Made by a program: the position numbers and the translations under genes. A model generated the notes under the pieces. That model was not told where the DNA came from. It saw nothing but the letters and a program-made list of their open reading frames with translations, and made no database searches. This document shows, piece by piece, positions 33,366 through 41,954 of a stretch of 48,940 nucleotides of DNA (position 1 is its first letter; each line of letters begins with the position of its first letter). The DNA is from Microbacterium sp. B35-30 (GTDB lineage: Bacteria; Actinomycetota; Actinomycetes; Actinomycetales; Microbacteriaceae). Location of the stretch: contig NZ_MWLQ01000004.1 of assembly GCF_010634855.1 (NCBI RefSeq), positions 1 through 48,940 on the forward strand. Direction: 5' to 3'.

Positions 33366-35018
33366 ATGCAACGACCTCTTGCGGGGTTGACCAGGCACAA
33401 TCTCGTCACGGAGCTGACGGCCGGCGTCACCCTGCTCGCGATCGCGATCCCCCTGAACATCGGATACGCCCAGATCGCGGGGCTCCCGCCGACGGCGGGC
33501 CTTTACGCGCTCATCGTGCCGACGCTCATCTATGCGCTCATGGTGTCGTCGCGGCAGCTGGTGGTGTCGCCGGATGCCGCGGCCGCGGCGCTCGTCGCCT
33601 CGTCGATCGGCGGGCTGGCGGCCGCGGGCAGCGCGGACTACGCGACCCTCGCCCTGGCGCAGGCCATCATCAGCGGCATCCTGTTCCTGCTCATGGCCGT
33701 GTTCAAGCTCGGGTTCCTCGCCAGCTTCCTCTCCAAGCCGATCCTCGTCGGGTTCGTCGGCGGTCTCGCGCTCGACATCATGGTGAGCCAGATCGCAAAG
33801 ATGCTCGGCGTGAAGATCGATTCCGGCGGCGAGTTCGTCGAGAAGGTGTCGGGGCTCATCCTGGGGCTGAACACGTTCAACGCGTGGTCGCTCGGCGTCG
33901 CCGCCGCCTCGGTCGCGGTGCTGCTGCTCGGTCGACGCTTCCTGCCGCGGATCCCGTGGGCGCTGGTCGTGCTGATCGCGTCGACGATCTTGGTCGTCGT
34001 GGCGGATCTCGACGACCGGGGCGTGGACGTGCTCGGCGCGGTGCCCGCGGGCCCTCCCGCGCTCACGTGGCCCGTCCTCGACTGGACCATGTGGTTCGCC
34101 CTCGTGCCGTCCGCGATCGCGCTCACCCTGGTGACCACCGCCGAGGGCCTTCTGGTGTCGCGCTCGTATGCCGAGAAGCGCGGCTATCCGTTCCACGCGA
34201 ACCGCGACCTGCTCGCGCTCGGCCTCGGCAACGTGGCCGCGGGCGCGCAGGGCAGTTTCGCGATGGGCGCCTCGACATCGCGCACCGCCGCGATGGACCA
34301 GGCCGGCTCCCGCACCCAGCTGCCGTCGCTCGTGCTCGCGGTGGGGACGCTGCTGCTGCTGATGTTCGGGACGGCGCTGCTCGCGGACATCCCGTCGCCC
34401 GCCATCGGCGCCGTGGTCGGGGTCGCGATCCTGCCGCTGCTGGGCATCCGCGAGTTCCGTCAGCTGTGGCGTCAGGACCGCTTCGAGTTCGCCGTCGCGG
34501 CGACATGCTTCCTCGTCACCCTCTTCGTCGGCGCGATTCCCGGCATCCTGGTCGCGTTCGTGCTCGCGCTCATCAACCTCGCCCAGCGCGCGGCGAATCC
34601 GACGATCGACGTGCTCGAGGCGAACGACGATGCCAAGCAGTCCCTGCTGGAGGATGCCCCCACCGGGGCGACGACCGCGCCCGGCCTGGTCGTCGTGCGC
34701 ATGGCCGCCCCGCTCTTCTTCGCCAACGGCGCCGTCTTCACCGAGGCGGTCAAGCGCGCGGTCACCGGCGCGGACCAGCCGGTTCGCCACGTGGTCATCG
34801 ACATGGAGGCGGTCACCGACATCGACGTCACCGGCGCCGAGGCATTCGAATCCCTCGAGCACTGGCTCCGCGACAACGACGTGACGCTCGCATTCAGCCG
34901 TGTCCGGCCGCCTACCAGGGCCCGCCTCGAGGAGCTCGGACTGGTGTCGGGTCAGGCGTTCTTCGCCACCAATCGCGCGGCGGTCGCGGCGCTTGCCGGT
35001 CGCGACGGTGCTCCGTAA
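33366..35018 (+). CDS. SulP family anion transporter with STAS domain
   Basis: This 550-residue SulP/SLC26 transporter has the N-terminal segment GVTLLAIAIPLNIGYAQIAGLPPTAGLYA, ten or more helices, and a cytoplasmic STAS domain from about residue 430 (VVIDMEAVTDIDVTGAEAFESL). Substrates in the family include sulfate, bicarbonate and dicarboxylates. Start 33366 was chosen because CAGGAG precedes it at good spacing; an ATG at 33303 overlapping the MscS stop would add 21 residues. The alkylsulfatase gene follows by 45 bp, favouring sulfate as substrate, as inference. Confidence 0.9.
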   Translation: MQRPLAGLTRHNLVTELTAGVTLLAIAIPLNIGYAQIAGLPPTAGLYALIVPTLIYALMVSSRQLVVSPDAAAAALVASSIGGLAAAGSADYATLALAQAIISGILFLLMAVFKLGFLASFLSKPILVGFVGGLALDIMVSQIAKMLGVKIDSGGEFVEKVSGLILGLNTFNAWSLGVAAASVAVLLLGRRFLPRIPWALVVLIASTILVVVADLDDRGVDVLGAVPAGPPALTWPVLDWTMWFALVPSAIALTLVTTAEGLLVSRSYAEKRGYPFHANRDLLALGLGNVAAGAQGSFAMGASTSRTAAMDQAGSRTQLPSLVLAVGTLLLLMFGTALLADIPSPAIGAVVGVAILPLLGIREFRQLWRQDRFEFAVAATCFLVTLFVGAIPGILVAFVLALINLAQRAANPTIDVLEANDDAKQSLLEDAPTGATTAPGLVVVRMAAPLFFANGAVFTEAVKRAVTGADQPVRHVVIDMEAVTDIDVTGAEAFESLEHWLRDNDVTLAFSRVRPPTRARLEELGLVSGQAFFATNRAAVAALAGRDGAP

Positions 35019-35063
35019 GACTGAGGATCCGGCCGTCCGGCCGGCACGAAAGGGAGAAAGCAC

Positions 35064-36935
35064 ATGCAGCAGCGCGAACCGGAAGCGTCGATCAGGGAGG
35101 CTCAGGCCCAGGCCCTGGCATCTCTGCCGTTCGACGACGTCGACGATTTCGCCGCGGCGGAGCGCGGGTATCTCGGAACCCTCGACGACCCGAAGATCCG
35201 CAACGCCGAGGGCGATGTGGTGTGGGATGCCTCCACCTACGACTTCATCCAGGGCGATGCGCCCGACACCGTCCACCCGAGCCTCTGGCGTCAGTCCACC
35301 CTGGTCGCCAAGCACGGCCTCTTCGAGGTCGTCGAGGGGCTCTACCAGGTGCGGGGACTCGACCTGTCGGTGATGTCGTTCATCGAGGGCGACACCGGCG
35401 TGGTCATCGTCGACCCCTTGATCTCGAAAGAGACCGGGGCCGCCGCGCTCGAGCTGTACCGCCGGCACCGCGGCGACCGGCCGGTGACCGCGGTCATCTT
35501 CACCCACAGCCACATCGATCACTTCGGCGGTGTGCTCGGTTTCGTGAGCGAAGACGACGTGACCTCGGGGCGGGTGCAGATCCTCGCGCCCGAGGGCTTC
35601 CTCGAGCACTCGGTGGCCGAGAACGTGTATGCGGGTGTCGCCATGGGCCGCCGCGCCGGCTACATGTTCGGCGCTGCGCTCGCGCGGGGCCCTCGGGGGG
35701 CGGTCGGCGCCGGCCTCGGCCAGACGACGTCCACCGGTGAGGCGACGATCCTGACGCCGTCGCTGGACGTGACGACGACCGGCGAGAAGCACACCATCGA
35801 CGGCGTCGAGTTCGAGTTCCAGATGGCCCCGGGCACAGAGGCGCCGTCCGAGATGCACTTCTACATCCCGCGCTACCGTGCACTGTGCATGGCGGAGAAC
35901 GCGACGCACACGCTGCACAACCTGCTGACCTTGCGCGGCGCCGTCGTCCGCGACCCGCACGTGTGGTCGCAGTACCTGACCGAGGCGATCGAGCGCTTCG
36001 GCGGTGAGGCCGAGGTCGTCTTCGCGTCCCACCACTGGCCGACGTGGGGAAACGCCGAGATCAACCGGTTCCTCCGCATCCAGCGCGATCTGTACGGCTA
36101 CCTGCACGATCAGACGCTGCGCCTGCTGAACCAGGGTTACAACGGCGCGGAGATCGCCGAGATGATCCAGCTGCCGCCGGCCCTGGAGGCGTCGTGGAGC
36201 ACGCACGGCTATTACGGGTCGGTGAGCCACGACGTCAAGGCGATCTATCAGCGCTACATGGGCTGGTTCGACGGCAACCCGGCTCGCCTGTGGCCGCACC
36301 CGCCGAAGCCGCTCGCTGAGCGCTACGTCGCCGCGATCGGCGGACTGGACCGTGTCGTGGAGATCGCGCAGGAGGCGTTCGACGGCGGTGACTTCCGCTG
36401 GGCGGCGACCCTGCTCGATCACGCGGTGTTCACCGATGCCGACCACGCCGCGGCCCGTGCGCTGTATGCCGACACGCTCGAGCAGCTCGCCTACGGCGCC
36501 GAGAACGGCACGTGGCGCAACTTCTACCTGTCAGGCGCCACGGAGCTGCGAGAGGGCAACTTCGGCACGCCGACGGCGACGAACGCGCCGCTGATCGTCG
36601 CGCAGCTCACGCCCGAGCAGTTGTTCGACGCGGTCGCGATCCGCGTCGACGGACCCAAGGCATGGGACCTGTCGCTCGCGATCGACGTCACCGTCTCCGA
36701 CCTCGGGCGCAGTTTCCACCTGTCGCTGGACAACGGCGTGCTGATCTACGTCGAGCGGGAGCCCGATGCGTCGACGCCGCTCGGACTCACGCTGACCAAG
36801 CTCCGCCTGATCCGGCTCGCGGGCGGCGACACCGAGTCCGAGGGCATCGAGGTGCGCGGCGACATCGGGGTGCTGGAGCAGCTCCTGGGCGTCCTCGACC
36901 AGGGCGATCCCGCGTTCGAGATCGTCCTTCCATAA
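35064..36935 (+). CDS. Alkyl sulfatase, SdsA1/BDS1 family
   Basis: This 623-residue enzyme hydrolyses primary alkyl sulfate esters such as dodecyl sulfate to alcohol and sulfate. The metallo-beta-lactamase domain holds the zinc ligands THSHIDHFGG (His148, His150, Asp152, His153), Glu in GTEAPSEMHFY, Glu in CMAENATHTLHN and His in FASHHWPTWGN. The alkylsulfatase dimerisation domain and the SCP2-like C-terminal domain (about 510-623) that handles hydrophobic substrate follow. It has no signal peptide, so acts in the cytosol, unlike secreted SdsA1. AAAGGGAG precedes the ATG. The gene is immediately behind SulP and before a perfect terminator. Confidence 0.95.
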   Translation: MQQREPEASIREAQAQALASLPFDDVDDFAAAERGYLGTLDDPKIRNAEGDVVWDASTYDFIQGDAPDTVHPSLWRQSTLVAKHGLFEVVEGLYQVRGLDLSVMSFIEGDTGVVIVDPLISKETGAAALELYRRHRGDRPVTAVIFTHSHIDHFGGVLGFVSEDDVTSGRVQILAPEGFLEHSVAENVYAGVAMGRRAGYMFGAALARGPRGAVGAGLGQTTSTGEATILTPSLDVTTTGEKHTIDGVEFEFQMAPGTEAPSEMHFYIPRYRALCMAENATHTLHNLLTLRGAVVRDPHVWSQYLTEAIERFGGEAEVVFASHHWPTWGNAEINRFLRIQRDLYGYLHDQTLRLLNQGYNGAEIAEMIQLPPALEASWSTHGYYGSVSHDVKAIYQRYMGWFDGNPARLWPHPPKPLAERYVAAIGGLDRVVEIAQEAFDGGDFRWAATLLDHAVFTDADHAAARALYADTLEQLAYGAENGTWRNFYLSGATELREGNFGTPTATNAPLIVAQLTPEQLFDAVAIRVDGPKAWDLSLAIDVTVSDLGRSFHLSLDNGVLIYVEREPDASTPLGLTLTKLRLIRLAGGDTESEGIEVRGDIGVLEQLLGVLDQGDPAFEIVLP

Positions 36936-36944
36936 CCCGGCCTC

Positions 36945-36980
36945 CGATCGCCGGCATCGCCACCGCGATGCCGGCGATCG
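36945..36980 (+). terminator. Hairpin terminator after the alkylsulfatase gene
   Basis: A perfect 16-bp stem CGATCGCCGGCATCGC with its complement around a CACC loop, 9 bp after the stop. Confidence 0.85.
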
Positions 36981-37086
36981 GCGTCTGCGGCGGCGGGAGC
37001 TTTCCGCCCATCCCGCCGTGGTACCAGGCCGGCGGGAGAGGGTCAAGGCGCTCCCCGCCTCCCGCGCCACCCGCAAGAATCGGAGC

Positions 37087-37557
37087 ATGAACCGGTGGCG
37101 ACGCGTGTGCGGCGTGCCCCTGCTGGTGATCGCATTGGGCGTCGCGGGATGCGGCGTCACGGTGCCGACCGACCCCCAGGGCACTCTCGAGCGCGTCAGG
37201 GAAGGAGTGCTCCACGCGGGGGCCTCGGCGTCGGGCGAACTCGTCACCATCGACGGGTCGGAGGTGGGCGGCACGCTCGCCGAGATCGTCGAGGAGTTCG
37301 CCGAGTCCGTCGATGCGAGGGTCGAGTGGACGGTCGGCAGTGAGGAGGACCTCGTCGACGGGCTCGAGAGCGGAGACCTCGATGTGGCGATCGGTGGGAT
37401 GACCGACGCCACCCCGTGGTCGGACCGCGTGGCGGTGACGCGTGCCTATGACACCGTCCCGGGTTCCCGCGGACCCGTCGTGCTGCTCGTGCCGCTGGGC
37501 GAGAACGCCTGGCAGGCGCAGCTCGAGGGCTATCTCGACCGGGAGGTGGCCCGGTGA
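37087..37557 (+). CDS. Lipoprotein with partial periplasmic-binding-protein (SBP_bac_3-like) domain
   Basis: This 156-residue lipoprotein (lipobox LGVAGC, signal up to residue 22) carries a short type-3 solute-binding-like region: LAEIVEEFAESVDARVEWTVGSEEDLVDGLESGDLDVAIGGMTDATPW when read across. Only one lobe is present, about half the length of a normal amino-acid-binding protein, so it may be a sensor or ligand chaperone for the transporter that follows. AAGAAT lies exactly six bases before the ATG (leaderless). Its stop overlaps the GTG start of the CDF gene by four bases. Confidence 0.82.
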   Translation: MNRWRRVCGVPLLVIALGVAGCGVTVPTDPQGTLERVREGVLHAGASASGELVTIDGSEVGGTLAEIVEEFAESVDARVEWTVGSEEDLVDGLESGDLDVAIGGMTDATPWSDRVAVTRAYDTVPGSRGPVVLLVPLGENAWQAQLEGYLDREVAR

Positions 37558-38543
37558 AGTCGATGGGACGGACGGATCTGCCGCCGGAACAGCACAAGGC
37601 GCTGCGCAGCGCCATCCGCTGGGAGTGGTTCACGATCGGCTACACGGTGGTGACGATCGGCGTCATCGCCCTCGTCGTGGGCGGGTCGCAGGCCATGAAG
37701 ACCGCGTGGATCGAAGACATGCTGTCGCTGATCCCGCAGATCTCGTTTCTGATCGCGCTGATCTTCATCCGTCGCCGCCCGAGCCGTGCGTTCCCGTTCG
37801 GCTTCCACCGCATGATGGGCGTCGGGCATCTGGTCGCCGGCGTCGCGCTGCTCGCGGTCGGCGGCAACCTCGCCTACGAGGCGATCAGCGGTCTCATCCG
37901 AGCCGAGCATCCCTCGATCGGCACGGTGTTCCTGTTCGGCCAGACGATCTGGCTCGGCTGGTTCATGGTGGGCGTGATGAGCGTCATCGTCATCGGCCCG
38001 TTCTTCTACGGGCACGCGAAGGCGAGACTTGCCCCGAAGCTGCACAACAAGGTGCTGTACGCGGATGCCGACATGGCCAAGGCCGACTGGACCTCCACTG
38101 TCGCCTCGATCGTCGGCGTGCTCGGTGTCGGCATCGGCCTGTGGTGGCTCGACGGCGCCGCCGCGCTGTTCATCTCGCTCGGAATCGTGTGGGACGGCTG
38201 GCGCAACTCGCGCGCGGCCGTGCGCGATCTGATCGACCAGCGCGCGCGCACCGAGGACGACGCCCGACCGCATCCCCTCATCGCGCGCATCGGGAACCGT
38301 GTGCAGGAGTTCGGATGGGTGCGTGAGAGCGGCGTGCGCATGCGCGACATGGGTCAGGTGTTCCACGTCGAGGTCTTCGTGGTGCCGACTCGCGACGAAG
38401 TCCGCCTCGAGGAGATCGAGGACGTGCGCGAGGCGGTGGCGCAGCTCGACTGGAAGGTGCAGGACGTCGTGGTCATCGTGACCGCCGGCGTGCCGGACGA
38501 AGCCGAGCCGGCCACGCGACAGGAATCGCACAGCGACGCCTGA
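37554..38543 (+). CDS. Cation diffusion facilitator family transporter
   Basis: This 329-residue CDF protein has six helices and a C-terminal cytoplasmic domain. The metal site residues are in helix 2 (WIEDMLSLIPQI) and helix 5 (YADADMAKADWTSTVASIVG), an ED/DxxxD set unlike the HxxxD of zinc-type members; metals other than zinc, or a different cation, are possible. The protein exports divalent cations in exchange for protons. It is translationally coupled to the lipoprotein gene (GTGA overlap), an arrangement that suggests they act together at the envelope. Confidence 0.9.
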   Translation: MKSMGRTDLPPEQHKALRSAIRWEWFTIGYTVVTIGVIALVVGGSQAMKTAWIEDMLSLIPQISFLIALIFIRRRPSRAFPFGFHRMMGVGHLVAGVALLAVGGNLAYEAISGLIRAEHPSIGTVFLFGQTIWLGWFMVGVMSVIVIGPFFYGHAKARLAPKLHNKVLYADADMAKADWTSTVASIVGVLGVGIGLWWLDGAAALFISLGIVWDGWRNSRAAVRDLIDQRARTEDDARPHPLIARIGNRVQEFGWVRESGVRMRDMGQVFHVEVFVVPTRDEVRLEEIEDVREAVAQLDWKVQDVVVIVTAGVPDEAEPATRQESHSDA

Positions 38544-38581
38544 GCCCGGCGTCACCGGGGCGGCGGCATCCGGCTCATCGT

Positions 38582-38845
38582 TCACCCGGTCACCTGGGGA
38601 AGGCCGTCCGACCACTCTCCGTCCGGCGGAGGTGCGGGATCCTCGTCAGGGACCGGAACGACCGCCAGCGCGACGCCGGGCGACAGCAGCAGGAGAGCCC
38701 TGCGCATCTCGCCCTCGCCGTCGTTCACCTCGAGCCAGTACGTACCCGCCTGGAGCCCCGCCTCGACCTCCGCGCGGAGGTCTTCGAGGCGGCGCCCGCC
38801 GACGCTGTAGTGCTCCCCGCCGTAATAGATGTCGATCCGTTTCAT
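38582..38845 (-). CDS. Small hypothetical protein (MKRIDIYYGGEHYSV)
   Basis: This 87-residue acidic protein has no domain I can name. It reads as an N-terminal beta-rich part (MKRIDIYYGGEHYSVGGR), a helix (LEDLRAEVEAGLQAG), a short TYWLEVNDGEG strand and a proline-rich tail; small proteins of this look occur in Microbacteriaceae. The ATG at 38845 has an AGGAG site. It converges on the CDF gene with 38 bp between the stops. Confidence 0.75.
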   Translation of the reverse strand: MKRIDIYYGGEHYSVGGRRLEDLRAEVEAGLQAGTYWLEVNDGEGEMRRALLLLSPGVALAVVPVPDEDPAPPPDGEWSDGLPQVTG

Positions 38846-38933
38846 GATCGCTCCTGTCCGCGGCGTCCACCGTCGCACGGCGTTCGGCGCGACGGCCAAT
38901 GCCTTGACACCGCCTCCGGGTCGGCGTATCCGG

Positions 38934-39272
38934 TCAGCCGAGCAGTTCCTGCTCCGGCTCGGCTACAGGCGCCGGCTGCGCGGGTTCGGGCACCAGGTAC
39001 AGTCCGGACGGCGAGTTCGCCGTGTGGGCGAGCGCGTCGATCCAGGCGGGGTTGAGCTGGGGCGTGCGGCTCCCATAGAACTTGTAGACGAGGGCGCAGC
39101 GGGGGTGCACCCAGATGGTGGTGCGGCCGTCGCCGATGCTGACGTCGTCGCGCCACGTGAAGTGGAAGGGTTCCCCGCGTCGGAGCTTGGTGCCGATCAC
39201 CAACTGCAGGTGTGCGAGGGTGCGATCGTCGAAATCGACCTTCACCGTCCCCTCGTAAGTGAGTTTGCCCAT
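38934..39272 (-). CDS. Conserved Microbacteriaceae protein (DUF7882-like)
   Basis: This 112-residue protein matches a family seen almost only in Microbacteriaceae (MGKLTYEGTVKVDFDDRTLAHLQLVIGTK in two parts, LRRGEPFHFTWRDD, TIWVHPRCALVYKFYGSR). Homologues are often mislabelled as ATP-dependent DNA ligase, without a ligase motif. Function is unknown; it looks cytosolic. GGAGGCGC precedes the ATG. It is probably followed on the same transcript by the 87-residue gene, 88 bp downstream. Confidence 0.85.
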   Translation of the reverse strand: MGKLTYEGTVKVDFDDRTLAHLQLVIGTKLRRGEPFHFTWRDDVSIGDGRTTIWVHPRCALVYKFYGSRTPQLNPAWIDALAHTANSPSGLYLVPEPAQPAPVAEPEQELLG

Positions 39273-39525
39273 CGTGCGCCTCCGCTCTGGGAATGCCGGC
39301 GAACGTATTTCTGGGGTGCTCTGGGGCGGACGCCGATCAGGAACAGCTTCGATCCTCGCGTGTGATCGGCGTCGCGGGCCAGGCCTTGACAGCCGTCGCC
39401 GGATGCACCATGGGGGCCCCCTGCGGATGCGCCGGCGATGGGGCGCTCGACCGGGTGGGGACGCTGTGCGCGGCGGAGACAGCCGTGAAGGAGTGCGCCG
39501 CCGGGATGATAGTCTCGATCGGCAC

Positions 39526-39598
39526 GCCTCCGTAGCTCAGGGGATAGAGCGTTGGTTTCCGGTACCAAAGGTCGCAGGTTCGATTCCTGTCGGGGGCA
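39526..39598 (+). tRNA. tRNA-Arg (anticodon CCG)
   Basis: The cloverleaf is complete: acceptor GCCTCCG/CGGGGGC with one G-T pair, D-arm GCTC/GAGC, anticodon stem TTGGT/ACCAA around TTCCGGT giving anticodon CCG (reads CGG), T-arm GCAGG-TTCGATT-CCTGT, discriminator A. CCA is not encoded. A -10 TAGTCT lies at 39510-39515. It supplies decoding of CGG, a frequent Arg codon at this GC content; argS is 3.3 kb downstream. Confidence 0.97.
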
Positions 39599-39603
39599 CG
39601 AAA

Positions 39604-39631
39604 AAGAATCCCAGGTTCGCCTGGGATTCTT
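39604..39631 (+). terminator. UUCG-capped terminator after the tRNA gene
   Basis: A 12-bp stem AAGAATCCCAGG/CCTGGGATTCTT capped by TTCG begins five bases past the tRNA, flanked by A and T runs. It could also terminate the SGNH hydrolase gene from the other side. Confidence 0.92.
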
Positions 39632-39662
39632 CGTTTCCGGTCCAGAGCCCGAGCGGTGCGGG

Positions 39663-40544
39663 TCAGGGCGCGACGGCGTCCTCGTCGCGCGGGGCATCCG
39701 CCACGATGGCGGGCTGGAGCTCCATCGCCTCGACCGCATCGGCGACCCGGGCAGCGAGGTAGGCGTGGCCGTCCGTCGAGGGGTGGTCGCGACCGATCGG
39801 GCCGGTGTCGATGACGTCGAGGTAGTTGGCCGTGGTGATCCACTCGTCGGCGATCGGTGAGATGTACCACCAGCCGCGCGCGGCGGCCAGCTCGCTCAGG
39901 TCCCTGTCGATGCTGCTGGTCGGATCCTCGACCGGCAGCACCTGCGGCGAAGGACCGAGGATGACGATCGCGGCGTCGGGGTAGCGGGCTTCGAGCGCGT
40001 CCCACGCGGCGGTGACGGCATCCCGGTATCCCGCCGGGTACAGCCTGCGGTCGTTGATGGACCCCTCGACGATGACGAGGTCCGGGTCGAGCGCCGGGTC
40101 GAGGGCGGCGATGCGCTCGCCGTATGCCGGGCCGTCGAGCCCGGGCTTGAGATAGCCGCTGCCGCGAACCCCCGCCACGACGGTCTCGACGCCGAGCTCG
40201 TCGGCGAGCCGGTACGCGAAGCCGAGCGTCGGCACGGTCGCGGCGGAGCCGTAGACCCACGAGTCGCCGAACACCAGCACGCGCGCGCCCTCCTCGAGGA
40301 CCAGGGGCGCGGGTGGAACGGATGCCGCCACCGCCGCATCGCCTTCCGCGACGGCGACCGGGACCACCGGTTCGGGTGCGCCCCAGGGGCGGAGGACGGC
40401 CACAGCGCACACCGCGGCCACGGCGAGCGCTGCACCCAGGAGGGAGAACCATCCCCACCCTGCCACCCGCCGCTGGCGCGGCGAGCGGGGCGGCAGGGCG
40501 TCTGGCCCCAGCCGCCGTGCGCGGAAGCGGCCGGGCGCGTGCAT
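39663..40544 (-). CDS. Membrane-anchored SGNH/GDSL hydrolase
   Basis: This 293-residue protein has an Arg-rich cytoplasmic start, one membrane helix (about 31-52), and an external SGNH hydrolase domain: block I VLVFGDSWVYGS (Ser95), block II glycine in GVRGSGYL, block III EGSINDRR, and block V DHPSTDGHAYLA with the catalytic Asp and His. It likely removes acyl or acetyl groups from a cell-envelope or extracellular substrate. Start 40544 is supported by TACCCT exactly six bases upstream (leaderless); an ATG at 40562 would add six residues. Confidence 0.87.
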   Translation of the reverse strand: MHAPGRFRARRLGPDALPPRSPRQRRVAGWGWFSLLGAALAVAAVCAVAVLRPWGAPEPVVPVAVAEGDAAVAASVPPAPLVLEEGARVLVFGDSWVYGSAATVPTLGFAYRLADELGVETVVAGVRGSGYLKPGLDGPAYGERIAALDPALDPDLVIVEGSINDRRLYPAGYRDAVTAAWDALEARYPDAAIVILGPSPQVLPVEDPTSSIDRDLSELAAARGWWYISPIADEWITTANYLDVIDTGPIGRDHPSTDGHAYLAARVADAVEAMELQPAIVADAPRDEDAVAP

Positions 40545-40704
40545 GAGAAGAGGGTAAGTCATCGATCGGCGAACACCGAACACGGGTCCTGAACTGGGCA
40601 ATATGCGCGGCGGATCCCGAGGTTCGGACCCGCTTCGCGGTGCCCGCGGGCGACGCTGTGGACGTCCACACGGCGCAGTCATCGCGGCATGCGAGGATAC
40701 TTCG

Positions 40705-41568
40705 GTGCAACGCATCGTGACCGCTGAGATGGACCTCGAGCTCGGGGCTTCCGTCGACCTCATCTTCCAGATCGCGGCCGCTCAGGCGGTGCCGATCTCG
40801 AACGAGCAGCTGACGTTCACGCAGGGCGATCGCGTGTACACCCCGACCGAGATCGTCGACCAGGCGGGAAGCCGGCTGCACCGCCTGACGGGCGAGCCCG
40901 GGCCGCTCGAGATCCGGTACGAGGCGACGGTGGACGGCCAGGCCGCCACCAGCCGTACGAGCGACCTGGAGGCGATCACGTACCTCCGCCCGAGCAGGTA
41001 CGCGCAGTCCGACGAGGTGTTCCAGCAGGCGCGCCGCCAGTTCAAGGGGCTGTCAGGTCACGACCTCATCGCCGCGGTTTCGGAGTTCGTCTCGACGAGC
41101 ACGACGTACACACCGGGGCTCAGCCAGGGCACGGACAGTGCCGTCACCACCCTCATGACCGGCCAGGGCGTCTGCCGCGATTACGCGCACGTCGTGATCG
41201 CGCTGCTGCGCGCGATGGACATGCCGGCCCGGTACGCCGCGTGCTTCGCGCCGGGGCTGCAGCCGATGGACTTCCACGCGGTCGCGGAGGCCTACCTCGA
41301 CGGCTCGTGGTACGTCATCGACGCGACGCGTCTGGCGCACCGCCGCTCGCTGGTGCGCATCGCGACCGGACGGGATGCCGCCGACTGCGCGTTCCTCAGC
41401 TACCACGGCGGCTACGTCGGGCTGAACCGGCTGCGCGTGGACGCCTGGGTGGTTCCGGATGCCGCCACCGGCGAGGGGCTCGAAGCGGCCGCGGACGGCC
41501 CGTTTCCGCGTCAGGATCCCTTCGACCCGTCGCTCGATGACTTCACGGCACTGGTGCAGCTCGCCTGA
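40705..41568 (+). CDS. Transglutaminase-like protein
   Basis: This 287-residue protein has a beta-rich N-terminal domain (transglutaminase N-terminal type) and a transglutaminase-like core with the Cys-His-Asp triad: GQGVCRDYAHV (Cys157), DFHAVAEAYL (His191) and WYVIDATRL (Asp206). Bacterial members are usually cysteine peptidases or amidases. There is no signal peptide. GTG 40705 follows GAGGAT and exactly six bases (leaderless). It is divergent from the SGNH gene with 160 bp between the starts. Confidence 0.9.
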   Translation: MQRIVTAEMDLELGASVDLIFQIAAAQAVPISNEQLTFTQGDRVYTPTEIVDQAGSRLHRLTGEPGPLEIRYEATVDGQAATSRTSDLEAITYLRPSRYAQSDEVFQQARRQFKGLSGHDLIAAVSEFVSTSTTYTPGLSQGTDSAVTTLMTGQGVCRDYAHVVIALLRAMDMPARYAACFAPGLQPMDFHAVAEAYLDGSWYVIDATRLAHRRSLVRIATGRDAADCAFLSYHGGYVGLNRLRVDAWVVPDAATGEGLEAAADGPFPRQDPFDPSLDDFTALVQLA

Positions 41569-41589
41569 CGTTTCCGGCGAACGTATCAG

Positions 41590-41627
41590 GCCTTGTTTAT
41601 ATCAGCAGAGGCTGATATAAACAAGGC
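41590..41627 (+). promoter_or_regulatory. Perfect 17-bp inverted repeat: operator of the ArsR-type regulator
   Basis: GCCTTGTTTATATCAGC and its exact complement are separated by AGAG, and the right arm ends at the base before the ATG. TATAAA (41616-41621), six bases before the ATG, is the -10, so the operator covers the promoter and the transcription start. Binding would shut off the regulator and the SRPBCC gene together. Confidence 0.9.
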
Positions 41628-41954
41628 ATGCATGCACTCGATGTCCTGGGAGACCCGGTCCGGCGACGTCTCGTCGAGCTGCTCGCCCGGGGCGATCGCG
41701 CGTCGGGGGACCTCACCGAGGTGATCCGCGCCGAGTTCGGCATCAGCCAGCCGGCGGTGTCGAACCATCTGAGGGTGCTCAGGGAAGCGGGCTTCGCGCA
41801 CAGCAGCGCCGAGGGATCGCGCCGCATCTACTCCCTCGACGGGGAGCGGATGACCGAAGTGCAGGACTGGGTCGCGGAGCACCTGGGCTTCTGGACGAAT
41901 CGACTCGACGCGCTCGGCACCGAGCTGCGCCGCAACCGCACGGAGGAACGATGA
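41628..41954 (+). CDS. ArsR-family HTH transcriptional regulator
   Basis: This 108-residue winged-helix repressor is of the group paired with SRPBCC proteins (like SdpR or YdhC-type ArsR): MHALDVLGDPVRRRLVELLARG, recognition helix ISQPAVSNHLRVLREAGF and wing SSAEGSRRIYSL. No cysteine clusters for metal sensing are present, so it probably senses something else. A perfect palindrome touches its ATG, and its stop overlaps the start of the SRPBCC gene (ATGA), so it should be autoregulated together with that gene. Confidence 0.93.
   Translation: MHALDVLGDPVRRRLVELLARGDRASGDLTEVIRAEFGISQPAVSNHLRVLREAGFAHSSAEGSRRIYSLDGERMTEVQDWVAEHLGFWTNRLDALGTELRRNRTEER

Noticed and set aside
33354..36446. 1030-codon minus-strand frame opposite SulP and the alkylsulfatase
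   Set aside because: Antisense to two clear enzymes, with low-complexity Arg/Asp/Glu composition.
39293..39535. 80-codon plus-strand frame upstream of the tRNA
   Set aside because: It runs into the tRNA gene and has no ribosome binding site or recognisable sequence; TTGACA at 39386 has no -10 partner at proper spacing.
41590..41627. Terminator of the transglutaminase gene
   Set aside because: Although a perfect inverted repeat, it contains the -10 and abuts the next ATG, which fits an operator better.
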